NCBI RefSeq assembly: GCF_030264275.1
Contig: NZ_CP127165.1
Location: 1,476,001-1,540,000, forward strand
Length of the DNA: 64,000 bases
Source of the DNA: Marivivens sp. LCG002
GTDB taxonomy: Bacteria; Pseudomonadota; Alphaproteobacteria; Rhodobacterales; Rhodobacteraceae
Direction: 5' to 3'
This document shows positions 16,526 to 25,114 of the stretch, piece after piece (positions within the stretch are counted from its first letter, which is position 1; the number at the start of each line of letters is the position of its first letter). A program made the translations under genes and the position numbers. Below the pieces are notes generated by a model. It had not been told where the DNA came from. It ran no database searches and saw nothing but the letters and a program-made list of their open reading frames with translations.

Positions 16526-18523
16526 TCAGTCTTCGAGATTGAGCCAAGCAAGCTCTTCAGGCGTCAGCGTCACCTCGAAAGCGGGCAAGGTCGAGACGAT
16601 CTCGCCCGCGCTTCTCGGCCCGATAAGGGCAAAGGACGGAAACGACTGACCCAGCACCCACGCCGCCGCGATATTGTGACGCGACACGCCGTATTTGGCG
16701 GCAAGCTCCCCTGCCCGTTTGCGGCGCTCGTCATTGGCGGCCGAGCCATAGCACGTGTCGGGTGCGGTATCCTCGGGCAAGCGTCCACGAAGCGCGGCAT
16801 CAAGGAAAAAGCCCCGTGCCTGAGAGGACCAGCTCATGTGCATGGTGCCCGTGCGGCGCAGCCATTCAAGCGTTTTGGGCGTGTTCGAGGTCACACAGCC
16901 CGCCCAGACGGGTTTCTCCATCACTGCAAGCGAAAGGTTGTTGTTGAGAATACGCGGCGGCTCGAGCCCCTTGGCCTTGGCATAGGCAACCGCTTCGTCA
17001 AAACGCTCGACCGTCCAGTTCGACCCGCCCCAGATACCGATCCGCCCCTTGTCGCGTTCACGGGCGATGGCCTCGACAAACTCGCCGACGGGAACCTCGG
17101 GGTTGTCGCGGTGCATGATGTAGATCGCGGCACGGTTCGTTTGAAGTCGGGTCAGGGAAATGTCGAGCTGCGCTCCAATGGCGTCGGGCACGCAATAAGG
17201 CGTATGCGCCCCCTTGACGATCACGTTGATCTGATCGGCCACGCCGCGCGCAGTGATCCATTCGCCCAAAATCGCTTCGTGAAGACCGCCACCATAGACA
17301 AATCCGGTGTCGAATGTGTTGCCTCCCGCTTCGAGCCAAGCGTCCCAGACTACAGCGCCTTCGGCGATGGTATCGCGATTATCGCAACCGAGGATCAATT
17401 GCGAAACGGGGTTCTGCACCCCATCGACCTTGAGCGTTTTCATCGGGGTCAGACCCTTGGGCAGAACACCCGAGAGCCTGCGGATCGTAGCAGGTGTTTC
17501 GCCGACCACCTTATAGCCGAGTTCGCGCCGCCATGTATCAAGCACATGCGCATTGCCGAGCGAGGCTTCGGGCGTCATTGCAGGGTAAGAACAGCCCAGT
17601 TGACCGCTGAGAATGGCGACACTCGCCGCTTCGGCCTCGTAGGCAAAGAGCATCTTGGGCGCGGCGATCTCTTCGATACGCGCGACCTCGCCCGTGATTT
17701 CGATCCGCGTGTCGGCCGGGCCTTGCTGCCGTCCCGGAATCCACGGGTTTTCAAGCCGCAGCATGCCTTTTTCACTTGTTACTTCAATGACTTGGGGCAT
17801 ATTGCGGGCAACGGCAGAGGCGATCTCGGCCGTGACACCATTCCCGAATTTGGCAAGACCATAGGCCACTTCATCGATGCCGCTTTGCCCGATGACGCCG
17901 CTCCCTTTCAAGGAGACGGGATCAAGCCATCGACCCTCGGCAACGCCCGCAAAGAGCCGCGCCGCCGAAACAGCATAACCGCCCACGTCAAGAATTCCAC
18001 CGCCCGCCATTGAGGGATCGTAGAGACGGCTTTGGGGATCAAAACCCGCCGCGAACCCGAAGAGCGCCCGCACATGCTGCACGGCGCCAAGCTCGCCGCT
18101 CTTGAGGATCTCGACCGCCCGCGCGATTTGCGGATGGTGGAGATACATATAGGCCTCCATGAAAAAGACCCCCTCCTGCGCCGCAGCCTCGGTCAAGGCA
18201 GCGACCTCGGCCGCATTAAGCCCCGCAGGCTTCTCGACAGAGACATGTTTGCCCGCACGGATCGCCATCAACGCTTGTTCGGCATGGAACGGATGCGGCG
18301 TCGCGATATGGATCGCATCCACCTCGGGATCGTCGAATATCGCTTGATAGTTCGAATAGACCTTGTCCGCCGCGACACCGAATTCGGCAGCAAAGGCAGC
18401 GCCCCGTTCGGGTGAACGGCTCGCAATGGCAAACAGTGTGCCGTGCTCACTTTCCGACAGCCCCTTGGCGAAATTCCAAGCGATCCGTCCCGGACCGATA
18501 ATACCCCATTTGACGCTCGCCAT
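16526..18523 (-). CDS. Fused Gfo/Idh/MocA oxidoreductase and aldo/keto reductase
   Basis: A 665-residue two-domain protein. Residues 1 to about 330 form a Gfo/Idh/MocA dehydrogenase: GIIGPGRIAWNF nucleotide loop, the EKPAGLN motif with catalytic Lys, and GGGILDVGGYAVSAARLF. Residues about 345-665 form an aldo/keto reductase: Asp and Tyr of the tetrad in FDTGFVYGGG, Lys in INVIVKGAH, His in IYIMHRDNP, then IGIWGGSNW and a C-terminal LGQSFPSFALIGPRS cofactor site. Both halves look catalytically complete, so one chain may carry out two redox steps on a sugar. It is divergent from the LacI gene, and the operator at 18586-18605 lies in the shared region. Confidence 0.9.
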   Translation of the reverse strand: MASVKWGIIGPGRIAWNFAKGLSESEHGTLFAIASRSPERGAAFAAEFGVAADKVYSNYQAIFDDPEVDAIHIATPHPFHAEQALMAIRAGKHVSVEKPAGLNAAEVAALTEAAAQEGVFFMEAYMYLHHPQIARAVEILKSGELGAVQHVRALFGFAAGFDPQSRLYDPSMAGGGILDVGGYAVSAARLFAGVAEGRWLDPVSLKGSGVIGQSGIDEVAYGLAKFGNGVTAEIASAVARNMPQVIEVTSEKGMLRLENPWIPGRQQGPADTRIEITGEVARIEEIAAPKMLFAYEAEAASVAILSGQLGCSYPAMTPEASLGNAHVLDTWRRELGYKVVGETPATIRRLSGVLPKGLTPMKTLKVDGVQNPVSQLILGCDNRDTIAEGAVVWDAWLEAGGNTFDTGFVYGGGLHEAILGEWITARGVADQINVIVKGAHTPYCVPDAIGAQLDISLTRLQTNRAAIYIMHRDNPEVPVGEFVEAIARERDKGRIGIWGGSNWTVERFDEAVAYAKAKGLEPPRILNNNLSLAVMEKPVWAGCVTSNTPKTLEWLRRTGTMHMSWSSQARGFFLDAALRGRLPEDTAPDTCYGSAANDERRKRAGELAAKYGVSRHNIAAAWVLGQSFPSFALIGPRSAGEIVSTLPAFEVTLTPEELAWLNLED

Positions 18524-18585
18524 CTGCGTTCCTCCTGCCGCGATTTGGCCCGACAGTTACAACTTGGATGAGAGCCGTCAACAGA

Positions 18586-18605
18586 TTTAGTAAATTTTTA
18601 CCAAA
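18586..18605. promoter_or_regulatory. LacI-family operator 1 (between the fusion gene and the lacI-type gene)
   Basis: TTTAGTAAATTTTTACCAAA. Its reverse complement differs from operator 2 (19778-19797) at one base in 20. It sits in the divergent promoter region, so it likely controls the fusion gene and the regulator itself. Confidence 0.75.
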
Positions 18606-18678
18606 TTACACCGAGGGTATGCACACTCCACGCCATCCAACGCATTGCGCAAATTGTTTGACCATGCAAAATGCCCCA

Positions 18679-19737
18679 ATGTCAGAGAACGCAAAAAGAC
18701 CCAGAGTGAAGAAAACAGGCGCTACGTTGAAGCAGATCGCCAATCGAACGGGCGTGTCTGTTTCGCTTGTTTCGCGCGTGCTGAACTTTGACGGGAGCCT
18801 GTCTGTCGGCGACGAAACCCGCCAAAAGATCATCGAAACGGCCGAGGCTCTGAACTACGAACCGCCGCGCCGTCGCAAGAAACTCTTGCTTGAGGCTGAC
18901 CAGCGCAAGATCGCCTTGATCCATTTCCTCCGCCCCGAACAAGAATTGAGCGACCCCTATTATGTGGCGCTCAGGATCGGGATCGAAAGCCGCTGCGTGG
19001 CGCTCGGGCTTGAACAGATCAAGATTTACTCGGGCGCGCCGATGCCTGACCCCGATATGCTTGAACGTGTCGCGGGCTGCATCATTATCGGGCGCCACAC
19101 CGAGGCCGAGATCGACGAAATCCGTCAAAAGTCCAAACATATCGTCATCGCGGACCATATGCCGCTCGAGGACGACATCGACGCGGTGCTTTGCAATCTC
19201 AAAGCTGCGACGCATAAACTATTGAAATCCATAGATGGTCTTGGATACCAGAGGATCGGCTTCATTGGTTGGCAGGACCGCAATCGCGGCAATGCGCCCC
19301 CGTCACCCGAGGCGCGCTTTATCGCTTACCGCAACTGGATGGAGAGCCGGGATCGCTTTGACCCGACGCTGACCGCGCTTGGTGCCAATACCGAACAAAG
19401 CGGGCATGACCTCACGCTTGAACTCCTTGAGGCACCTGGCCGTCCCGATGTGATCGTCACCGCAAACGACAATATGGCGGTCGGAGCCTATCGTGCGATT
19501 CTGGAATCGGGACTCAAGATCCCCGAGGATATCGCAATCGCGAGCTTCAACGACATCTCGGCCGCCCGCTTTTTGAACCCTCCCTTGACCACCGTCCGCC
19601 TCCCCGCCGAGCGGATCGGAGAGAACGCTGTCGATCTTTTGATCGAGCGGCTCTCAGGACGCAAATTAGCCAAGCAAATCAACCTTGAGAGCAAGATCGT
19701 CTGGCGCGAGAGCTGCCGCAAACCGCCCCAAGCGTAG
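18679..19737 (+). CDS. LacI family transcriptional regulator
   Basis: Sugar-responsive DNA-binding protein, 352 residues from ATG 18679 (MSENAKRPRVKKTG). Helix-turn-helix TLKQIANRTGVSVSLVSRVLN near residues 16-36 with hinge region EALNYEPPRRRKK, then a periplasmic-binding-protein-like ligand domain (IALIHFLRPEQ, QRIGFIGWQDR, VIVTANDNMAVGAYRAILESGLKIPEDIAIASFND, PPLTTVRLP). ATG 18664 and 18619 are possible earlier starts; none has a good ribosome site, and the chosen one gives the normal distance to the helix-turn-helix. The two 20-bp palindromes beside its gene and before the ABC operon are its likely operators. Confidence 0.92.
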   Translation: MSENAKRPRVKKTGATLKQIANRTGVSVSLVSRVLNFDGSLSVGDETRQKIIETAEALNYEPPRRRKKLLLEADQRKIALIHFLRPEQELSDPYYVALRIGIESRCVALGLEQIKIYSGAPMPDPDMLERVAGCIIIGRHTEAEIDEIRQKSKHIVIADHMPLEDDIDAVLCNLKAATHKLLKSIDGLGYQRIGFIGWQDRNRGNAPPSPEARFIAYRNWMESRDRFDPTLTALGANTEQSGHDLTLELLEAPGRPDVIVTANDNMAVGAYRAILESGLKIPEDIAIASFNDISAARFLNPPLTTVRLPAERIGENAVDLLIERLSGRKLAKQINLESKIVWRESCRKPPQA

Positions 19738-19777
19738 CCCCAAAGCCCCGCTCTTTCAAAAACCTCCTCCAACGTCA

Positions 19778-19797
19778 TTTGGTAAAATTTTACTAAA
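19778..19797. promoter_or_regulatory. LacI-family operator 2 (upstream of the sugar ABC operon)
   Basis: TTTGGTAAAATTTTACTAAA, a 20-base palindrome with one mismatched pair. It lies 5 bases upstream of a possible -35 TTGCTA (19802-19807), with an 18-base spacer and TAGATA (19826-19831). Confidence 0.8.
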
Positions 19798-19877
19798 TTT
19801 CTTGCTAAGGATGAAAATCTTGGGCTAGATATGCGCATGTCGGAGACTGGGCCGACACATCTATGGGAGGAAATTCA

Positions 19878-21146
19878 ATGACGAACACCGCTCTTTTGAA
19901 GCGGGCGACCACGCTTGGCCTCGGCGCAAGTTTGCTCGCTATGACTTCGGCTTTCGCCGGCGATTTGAACGTTTGGGCATGGGACCCGAATTTCAACGGC
20001 GCTGCGATAAACAAAGCCGCCGAAATCTACAAAGCCGACCACCCCGAATTCAATCTCACCTTCAACGCCTTCTCGCGTGAAGAAGTGGAGCAAAAGCTCC
20101 AGACACAGCTCGCCTCGGGCACGATCGACGGGCTTCCCGACATCGTCCTGATCGAAGATTACTCTGCGCAGAAATTCCTTTTGTCCTTCCCCGGCGCGTT
20201 CGAACCGCTGACGGATGCTTTCGACTATTCGCAGTTCGCCGATTACAAAGTCGCCCTCGCCACCGTCGGATCGGAAACCTACTCGGTGCCTTTCGACTCG
20301 GGCGTGACGGGCTGGTTCTATCGCTCTGATATCCTTGGCGAAGCAGGCTACAGCGCGGCTGACCTCGAGAACATCACGTGGGACCGCTTCATCGAGATCG
20401 CCAAGGACGTCGCCGCCAAGACCGGCAAGCCGATGCTGTCGCTCGACATCAACGATCCGGGCATGTTCGTGATCCTGCTCCAATCGACGGGCCATTGGTT
20501 CTTTGACGAAAACGGCGAGCTGGACATCGTCGGCAACGAAGCCTTCAAGGCGGCACTGGCCGACTATACCGAAATCCTTCAGGCCAAGGAAATCTACAAA
20601 CCCGTTTCGGGCTGGGCGGAATACACCGGTGCCTTTACGGGCGGTGATGTGGCCGCTGCGCTGACGGGCGTCTGGATCACAGGCACCATCAAGGCCGCCG
20701 ATATGCCGGGTCAATGGGCCGTTGCGCCGATCCCGCGTGTGGACGGCGTCGAGGGCGCAACCAACGCGTCGAACCTTGGGGGGTCGAGCTGGTATCTGCT
20801 TTCGTCCTCGCAGAACAAAGACGAAGCCAAGGCCTTCTTCAATGACGTCTGGGCGTCGAATATCGACTTCTATCAGGACATCCTTGTCGGCCAAGGCGCT
20901 GTCGGCTCGCTCCTCGCCTCGCGCGAAGGTGCCGCCTATCAGTCGACCGACGACTATTTCGGCGGTCAGGCCGTCTGGCAGGACTTCTCGAACTGGCTCG
21001 GCCAGATTCCGGGCGTCGATTACGGCATCTTCACCTATGAAGTCCGCTCGGCGATCGCGACCCAGCTTCCCGCTCTTGCAGATGGCGCCGATCTTGATGA
21101 AGCCATCGAAAAGATCGAAGCCGAAGCCCGCGTTCTGACGCAATAA
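19878..21146 (+). CDS. Sugar ABC transporter substrate-binding protein (family 1)
   Basis: Periplasmic sugar or oligosaccharide receptor of 422 residues. Start ATG 19878 after GGGAGGAAATTCA; signal peptide MTNTALLKRATTLGLG... with cleavage after AFA (before GDLNVWAWDPNF). Family-1 features include INKAAEIYKADHPEF, the GLPDIVLIEDY hinge segment, PFDSGVTGWFYRSDIL and AALTGVWITGTIKAADMPGQWAVAPIPR. It heads the operon with two permeases, a glycosidase and an ATPase; operator 2 lies upstream. The specific sugar is unknown, although the glycosidase suggests a beta-linked one. Confidence 0.92.
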   Translation: MTNTALLKRATTLGLGASLLAMTSAFAGDLNVWAWDPNFNGAAINKAAEIYKADHPEFNLTFNAFSREEVEQKLQTQLASGTIDGLPDIVLIEDYSAQKFLLSFPGAFEPLTDAFDYSQFADYKVALATVGSETYSVPFDSGVTGWFYRSDILGEAGYSAADLENITWDRFIEIAKDVAAKTGKPMLSLDINDPGMFVILLQSTGHWFFDENGELDIVGNEAFKAALADYTEILQAKEIYKPVSGWAEYTGAFTGGDVAAALTGVWITGTIKAADMPGQWAVAPIPRVDGVEGATNASNLGGSSWYLLSSSQNKDEAKAFFNDVWASNIDFYQDILVGQGAVGSLLASREGAAYQSTDDYFGGQAVWQDFSNWLGQIPGVDYGIFTYEVRSAIATQLPALADGADLDEAIEKIEAEARVLTQ

Positions 21147-21154
21147 GACAAGTG

Positions 21155-21180
21155 CGGCCCTTGGGGGAACCCGAGGGCCG
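21155..21180 (+). other. Stem-loop between the ABC binding-protein and permease genes
   Basis: CGGCCCTTGGG (21155-21165) pairs with CCCGAGGGCCG (21170-21180), 11 bp with one T-G, around a GGAA tetraloop. No T-run. The same placement after a binding-protein gene is seen in the TRAP operon. Confidence 0.6.
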
Positions 21181-21205
21181 TTCGCATAAGGGGGGAGGAA
21201 AGCTC

Positions 21206-22087
21206 GTGGCGCAAACTCGCTTGGGGCGGAACGAGAATATCAGCGGTTGGGCCTTTATCGCGCCTGCCATGGTATTGCTCGGCATTTTCATGATCTGGCC
21301 GATCTTGTGGTCGCTCTGGATGTCGTTCCAGACAGGCCGCGGGATGAACATGTCCTTCGGCGGCCTGAGCAACATCATCCGCCTGACCGAAGACCCGATC
21401 TTTCTAAAGGCCTTGGGCAACACGCTTACTTTCCTTGCGATCCAAGTGCCTATCATGATCATGATGGCGCTCGTCTTTGCGGTGATGCTGAACTCGCCGC
21501 GCCTGCGCTTTCGCGGGCTTTTCCGCACCGCAATCTTCTTGCCTGCCGTCACCTCTCTCGTTGCCTATTCGATCCTGTTCAAATCGCTCTTTTCGACCGA
21601 CGGATTCGTAAACGCGTCGCTCATTGCCTTGGGACTTTCGGACCGAGGGGTGAATTGGATGGGCGATCCTTTCTATGCCAAGATCGTGATCATCACCGCG
21701 ATCACATGGCGCTGGACCGGCTATAACATGATCTTCTACCTTGCCGCGCTCCAGAACATCGACAAATCCATTTATGAAGCCGCCCGCATCGACGGCATCC
21801 CTGCCCATGCGCAGTTCTTCAAGATCACCGTTCCGATGCTCAAGCCCGTGATCCTCTTTACCACGATCATGTCGACCATCGGCACGCTTCAACTCTTTGA
21901 CGAGGTCCAGAACATCACGCTCGGCGGGCCTGCAAATGCGACGCTCACGCTTTCGCAGTATATCTACAACCTGACCTTCCGCTTCATGCCGTCCTTTGGC
22001 TATGCGGCGACGGTCTCTTATGTGATCGTGGTCCTTGTTGCGATCCTGTCCTTTGTCCAGTTCTATGTCGCGAGGGACCGCAAATGA
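21206..22087 (+). CDS. Sugar ABC transporter permease (MalF/UgpA type)
   Basis: Inner-membrane channel subunit, 293 residues, from GTG 21206 behind a strong GGGGGGAGGAA site. About six membrane helices start with ISGWAFIAPAMVLLGIFMIWP. The EAA loop that docks the ATPase is visible as YEAARIDGIPAHAQFFKITVPML. It overlaps the next permease by 4 bases (ATGA). Confidence 0.93.
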   Translation: MAQTRLGRNENISGWAFIAPAMVLLGIFMIWPILWSLWMSFQTGRGMNMSFGGLSNIIRLTEDPIFLKALGNTLTFLAIQVPIMIMMALVFAVMLNSPRLRFRGLFRTAIFLPAVTSLVAYSILFKSLFSTDGFVNASLIALGLSDRGVNWMGDPFYAKIVIITAITWRWTGYNMIFYLAALQNIDKSIYEAARIDGIPAHAQFFKITVPMLKPVILFTTIMSTIGTLQLFDEVQNITLGGPANATLTLSQYIYNLTFRFMPSFGYAATVSYVIVVLVAILSFVQFYVARDRK

Positions 22088-22896
22088 CCAACCGCTCGCT
22101 CCTGTCCTTTTTCCAATACGGCGTTTTGTCGGTCGCGGCGTTCCTGTCGGTCTTTCCCTTCTTCTGGATGGTGGTCGGTGCCACAAACACCAGCGCCGAC
22201 ATCATCAAGGGCAAGGCGACCTTCGGCTCCAACCTTTGGACGAACATCGTCAATCTCAATGCCCAAGTAGACCTGCCCCGCGTTCTGTTCAATTCGTTCT
22301 ACATCGCGATCATCAGCACGCTCCTGACGCTCGTCGTCGCTTCGGCCGCAGGCTACGGGTTCGAGATTTTCCGCTCCAAAGCGCGCGAGAGGCTCTTTGG
22401 CGGGCTTCTTTTGATGCTCTCGATCCCCTTTGCCGCGCTCATGGTGCCGCTTTTCATCATGTTCGCCAATGCGGGGCTGATTAACACCTATTCCGCGATC
22501 ATCGCGCCGTCCGTGGCGAATATCTTTGTGATTTTCTACTTCCGTCAGGCGACCAAAGCTTTCCCGCACGAGCTTCGCGATGCGGCCAAGATCGACGGTC
22601 TCAAGGAATGGCAAATCTTTGCCCGCGTCTATTTCCCCGTGATGCGCTCGACCTATGCGGCGGCGACGATCATCGTCTTTATGCTCAACTGGAACAACTA
22701 TCTCTGGCCGCTCATCGTGCTCCAGACCAACGAGATGAAGACCATGGTGCTCACCATTTCTTCGCTCGCCTCCGCCTATACCCCCGATTTCGGAGTTGTG
22801 ATGGTCGCCACCATTCTCACAACTCTGCCCACCCTCATCATCTTCTTCCTACTCCAGCGTCTCTTTGTCCAAGGCATGCTGGGCTCGGTGAAATAA
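22084..22896 (+). CDS. Sugar ABC transporter permease (MalG/UgpE type)
   Basis: Second channel subunit, 270 residues, translationally coupled to the first. N-terminal helix LSFFQYGVLSVAAFLSVFPFFWMVVGA; EAA loop LRDAAKIDGLKEWQIFARVYFPVM; and the usual C-terminal FFLLQRLFVQGMLGSVK ending. It completes the heterodimeric pore. Confidence 0.93.
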   Translation: MTNRSLLSFFQYGVLSVAAFLSVFPFFWMVVGATNTSADIIKGKATFGSNLWTNIVNLNAQVDLPRVLFNSFYIAIISTLLTLVVASAAGYGFEIFRSKARERLFGGLLLMLSIPFAALMVPLFIMFANAGLINTYSAIIAPSVANIFVIFYFRQATKAFPHELRDAAKIDGLKEWQIFARVYFPVMRSTYAAATIIVFMLNWNNYLWPLIVLQTNEMKTMVLTISSLASAYTPDFGVVMVATILTTLPTLIIFFLLQRLFVQGMLGSVK

Positions 22897-22905
22897 GGAC
22901 CAAGA

Positions 22906-25101
22906 ATGCGCGACCTGATCTCTTTCAATTCCGACTGGCTATTCGAGGGCAACGATATCGTGACCCTGCCCCATACGGCTGTGGAACTTCCGTTCCACTA
23001 TTTCGACGAGCGGTCCTATCAACGCGGTTTTACCTATGAAAAGCGCTTCACCCCCGCACCCGAGTGGAACGGCCGAGAGGTAACGGTTCACTTCGAAGGC
23101 GCGATGGCCGATGCGCGCGTGCGCCTCAACGGCGAAGAAATAGCTGCGCACAAGGACGGGTATACGCCTTTCGAAGCCCGACTGACGGGCCGCATGAAGG
23201 ACGGAGAAAACGTCCTCACAGTTGAAATAGACGGCAGCGAGAACCCTGCCATCCCGCCCTTTGGCGGCCAGATCGACTATCTCACCTATGCAGGGATCTA
23301 TCGCGAGGTGTGGATCAAACTCACCGCTCCTGTCTCTATCGCCTCAGTCAAAGTTGAAACGCCCGACGTGCTGGCCGATGTGAAATCCGTTTTGGCCAAA
23401 GTGGTCTTGGCCGACCCGCAGGGGCACGGCGTCAGCGGGTCCTTGACCGCAGTGCTTCTCAAGGACGGCAAGAGCATTGCCGAAACCACGATCGAGGTCC
23501 AAGGCGAATGCGCCGAAGTGCGCCTCTCGGACCTTAAGGACATCGCGCTTTGGGACATCGAGGACCCGCAGCTTTATACGCTGCGCCTTACCCTCGAAAC
23601 CGCCCACGGCAGCGACACGCTCGACACCCGTTTCGGGTTCCGTCATGCCGAGTTCACGACCGAAGGCTTCCATCTCAACGGACGGCTCGTCAAAATCCGC
23701 GGGCTCAACCGTCACCAATCCTTCCCCTATGTAGGCTATGCTCTGGGCAAAGCCGCTCAGCGCAAGGACGCCGATATCCTCAAATACGATCTGGGCCTCA
23801 ACCTCGGACGCACCTCGCATTATCCGCAGTCGCGCCATTTTCTTGATCGCTGCGATGAAATCGGCCTTCTCGTGTTCGAAGAAATCCCCGGATGGCAGCA
23901 TATCGGCGACAAGGCATGGCAGGCCGAAAGCATCGAGAACGTGCGCCGCATGATCCGCCGCGACTGGAACCATCCTTCCATCATCCTTTGGGGTGTGCGG
24001 ATCAACGAAAGTCAGGACAACCACGATTTCTATTTGGAAACCAACCGCGTAGCGCATGAACTTGACACCACGCGGCAAACGGGCGGCGTGCGCTATATCA
24101 CCGACAGCGAGCTTCTCGAAGACGTCTATACGATGAACGACTTCATCATGGGCGAGTTCGAGATGGGCGGCAATCGTCCCCGCACCGCGCTGCGCCCCCA
24201 GCGCGAGGTGACGGGCCTCGACCATGACGTGCCCTATCTGATCACCGAATATAATGGCCACATGTTCCCGACCAAATCCCACGATCAGGAACAGCGTCAG
24301 GCCGAACATGTCACGCGCCATCTGGACGTGCTCAACGCCGCCTACGGCGCGAATGGAACCGCCGGCGCCATCGGCTGGTGTGCCTTCGACTACAACACCC
24401 ACAAGGATTTCGGATCGGGCGACCGCATCTGCTATCACGGGGTGATGGACATGTTCCGCGAACCCAAATTCGCGGCCTTCGCCTATCAATCCCAGCGGGA
24501 TGCAAGCGAAGGTGTGGTGATGGAACCCGTGACCTTTTACGCCCGCGGCGAGCGCAACATCCATGGGATCCTTCCGCTGATCGTCTTGACCAACGTGGAT
24601 GAAATCGAAGTCCGTTACGGCGACTTCCCGCCCGTGCGTGTTCAGCCCGACCGCGACGCTTACCCCCACCTTCCGCATGCGCCCGTGATCGTTCGCCCCG
24701 AGCATTTCGGTGACGGCGGATTGGGTGTTTGGGGCATGACGTGGGAGCACGGTGAAATCGTCGGGTTCAAGGACGGCAAAGAGGTTGCGCGGCGCAGGTT
24801 CGTCTCGGATCCGCTTCCGACGACACTGGCCGTCGTTCCCGACGCAACCGAAGTCGAAACAGGCGAAACCGTCCGCGTTATGGTGCGTCTCTTGGATCAA
24901 GCGGGCAACAAGCTCCGCCATGCAACGGACCCGATCTGTTTCGAGGTCAGCGGCCCTGCCCACCTCTTCGGCCCCGATCTGGTGCCGCTGCGCGCAGGCT
25001 CTACGGGGCTTTGGCTTCGCATGACAGGCAAGGGCAAAGTCGACCTTACTGTGACCCACCCGATCCTCGGGCAGACCACCGTCACCCTTCAGGCAATCTA
25101 A
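22906..25101 (+). CDS. Glycoside hydrolase family 2 protein (beta-galactosidase-like)
   Basis: A 731-residue cytoplasmic glycosidase, no signal peptide, so it acts on imported sugar. Family 2 layout: jelly-roll sugar-binding domain (residues about 1-150, ending PPFGGQIDYLTYAGIYREVWI), immunoglobulin-like domain (to about 260), then the TIM barrel starting FHLNGRLVKIRGLNRHQSFPYVG. The acid/base Glu lies in WGVRINESQ and the nucleophile candidate in YLITEYNGH. C-terminal beta domains follow (LPTTLAVVPDATEVETGETV). Exact specificity (galactoside, glucuronide, mannoside) cannot be settled. Sits inside the ABC operon between permease and ATPase genes. Confidence 0.88.
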   Translation: MRDLISFNSDWLFEGNDIVTLPHTAVELPFHYFDERSYQRGFTYEKRFTPAPEWNGREVTVHFEGAMADARVRLNGEEIAAHKDGYTPFEARLTGRMKDGENVLTVEIDGSENPAIPPFGGQIDYLTYAGIYREVWIKLTAPVSIASVKVETPDVLADVKSVLAKVVLADPQGHGVSGSLTAVLLKDGKSIAETTIEVQGECAEVRLSDLKDIALWDIEDPQLYTLRLTLETAHGSDTLDTRFGFRHAEFTTEGFHLNGRLVKIRGLNRHQSFPYVGYALGKAAQRKDADILKYDLGLNLGRTSHYPQSRHFLDRCDEIGLLVFEEIPGWQHIGDKAWQAESIENVRRMIRRDWNHPSIILWGVRINESQDNHDFYLETNRVAHELDTTRQTGGVRYITDSELLEDVYTMNDFIMGEFEMGGNRPRTALRPQREVTGLDHDVPYLITEYNGHMFPTKSHDQEQRQAEHVTRHLDVLNAAYGANGTAGAIGWCAFDYNTHKDFGSGDRICYHGVMDMFREPKFAAFAYQSQRDASEGVVMEPVTFYARGERNIHGILPLIVLTNVDEIEVRYGDFPPVRVQPDRDAYPHLPHAPVIVRPEHFGDGGLGVWGMTWEHGEIVGFKDGKEVARRRFVSDPLPTTLAVVPDATEVETGETVRVMVRLLDQAGNKLRHATDPICFEVSGPAHLFGPDLVPLRAGSTGLWLRMTGKGKVDLTVTHPILGQTTVTLQAI

Positions 25102-25114
25102 GGAGCGCGATCAC

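Noticed and set aside
18568-18678. Longer N-terminus for the LacI regulator
   Set aside because: It would place operator 1 inside the coding sequence and add about 37 residues before the helix-turn-helix, without a well-spaced ribosome site.
23344-25059. 571-codon open frame on the minus strand opposite the family 2 glycosidase
   Set aside because: Antisense shadow of a gene with visible catalytic motifs.
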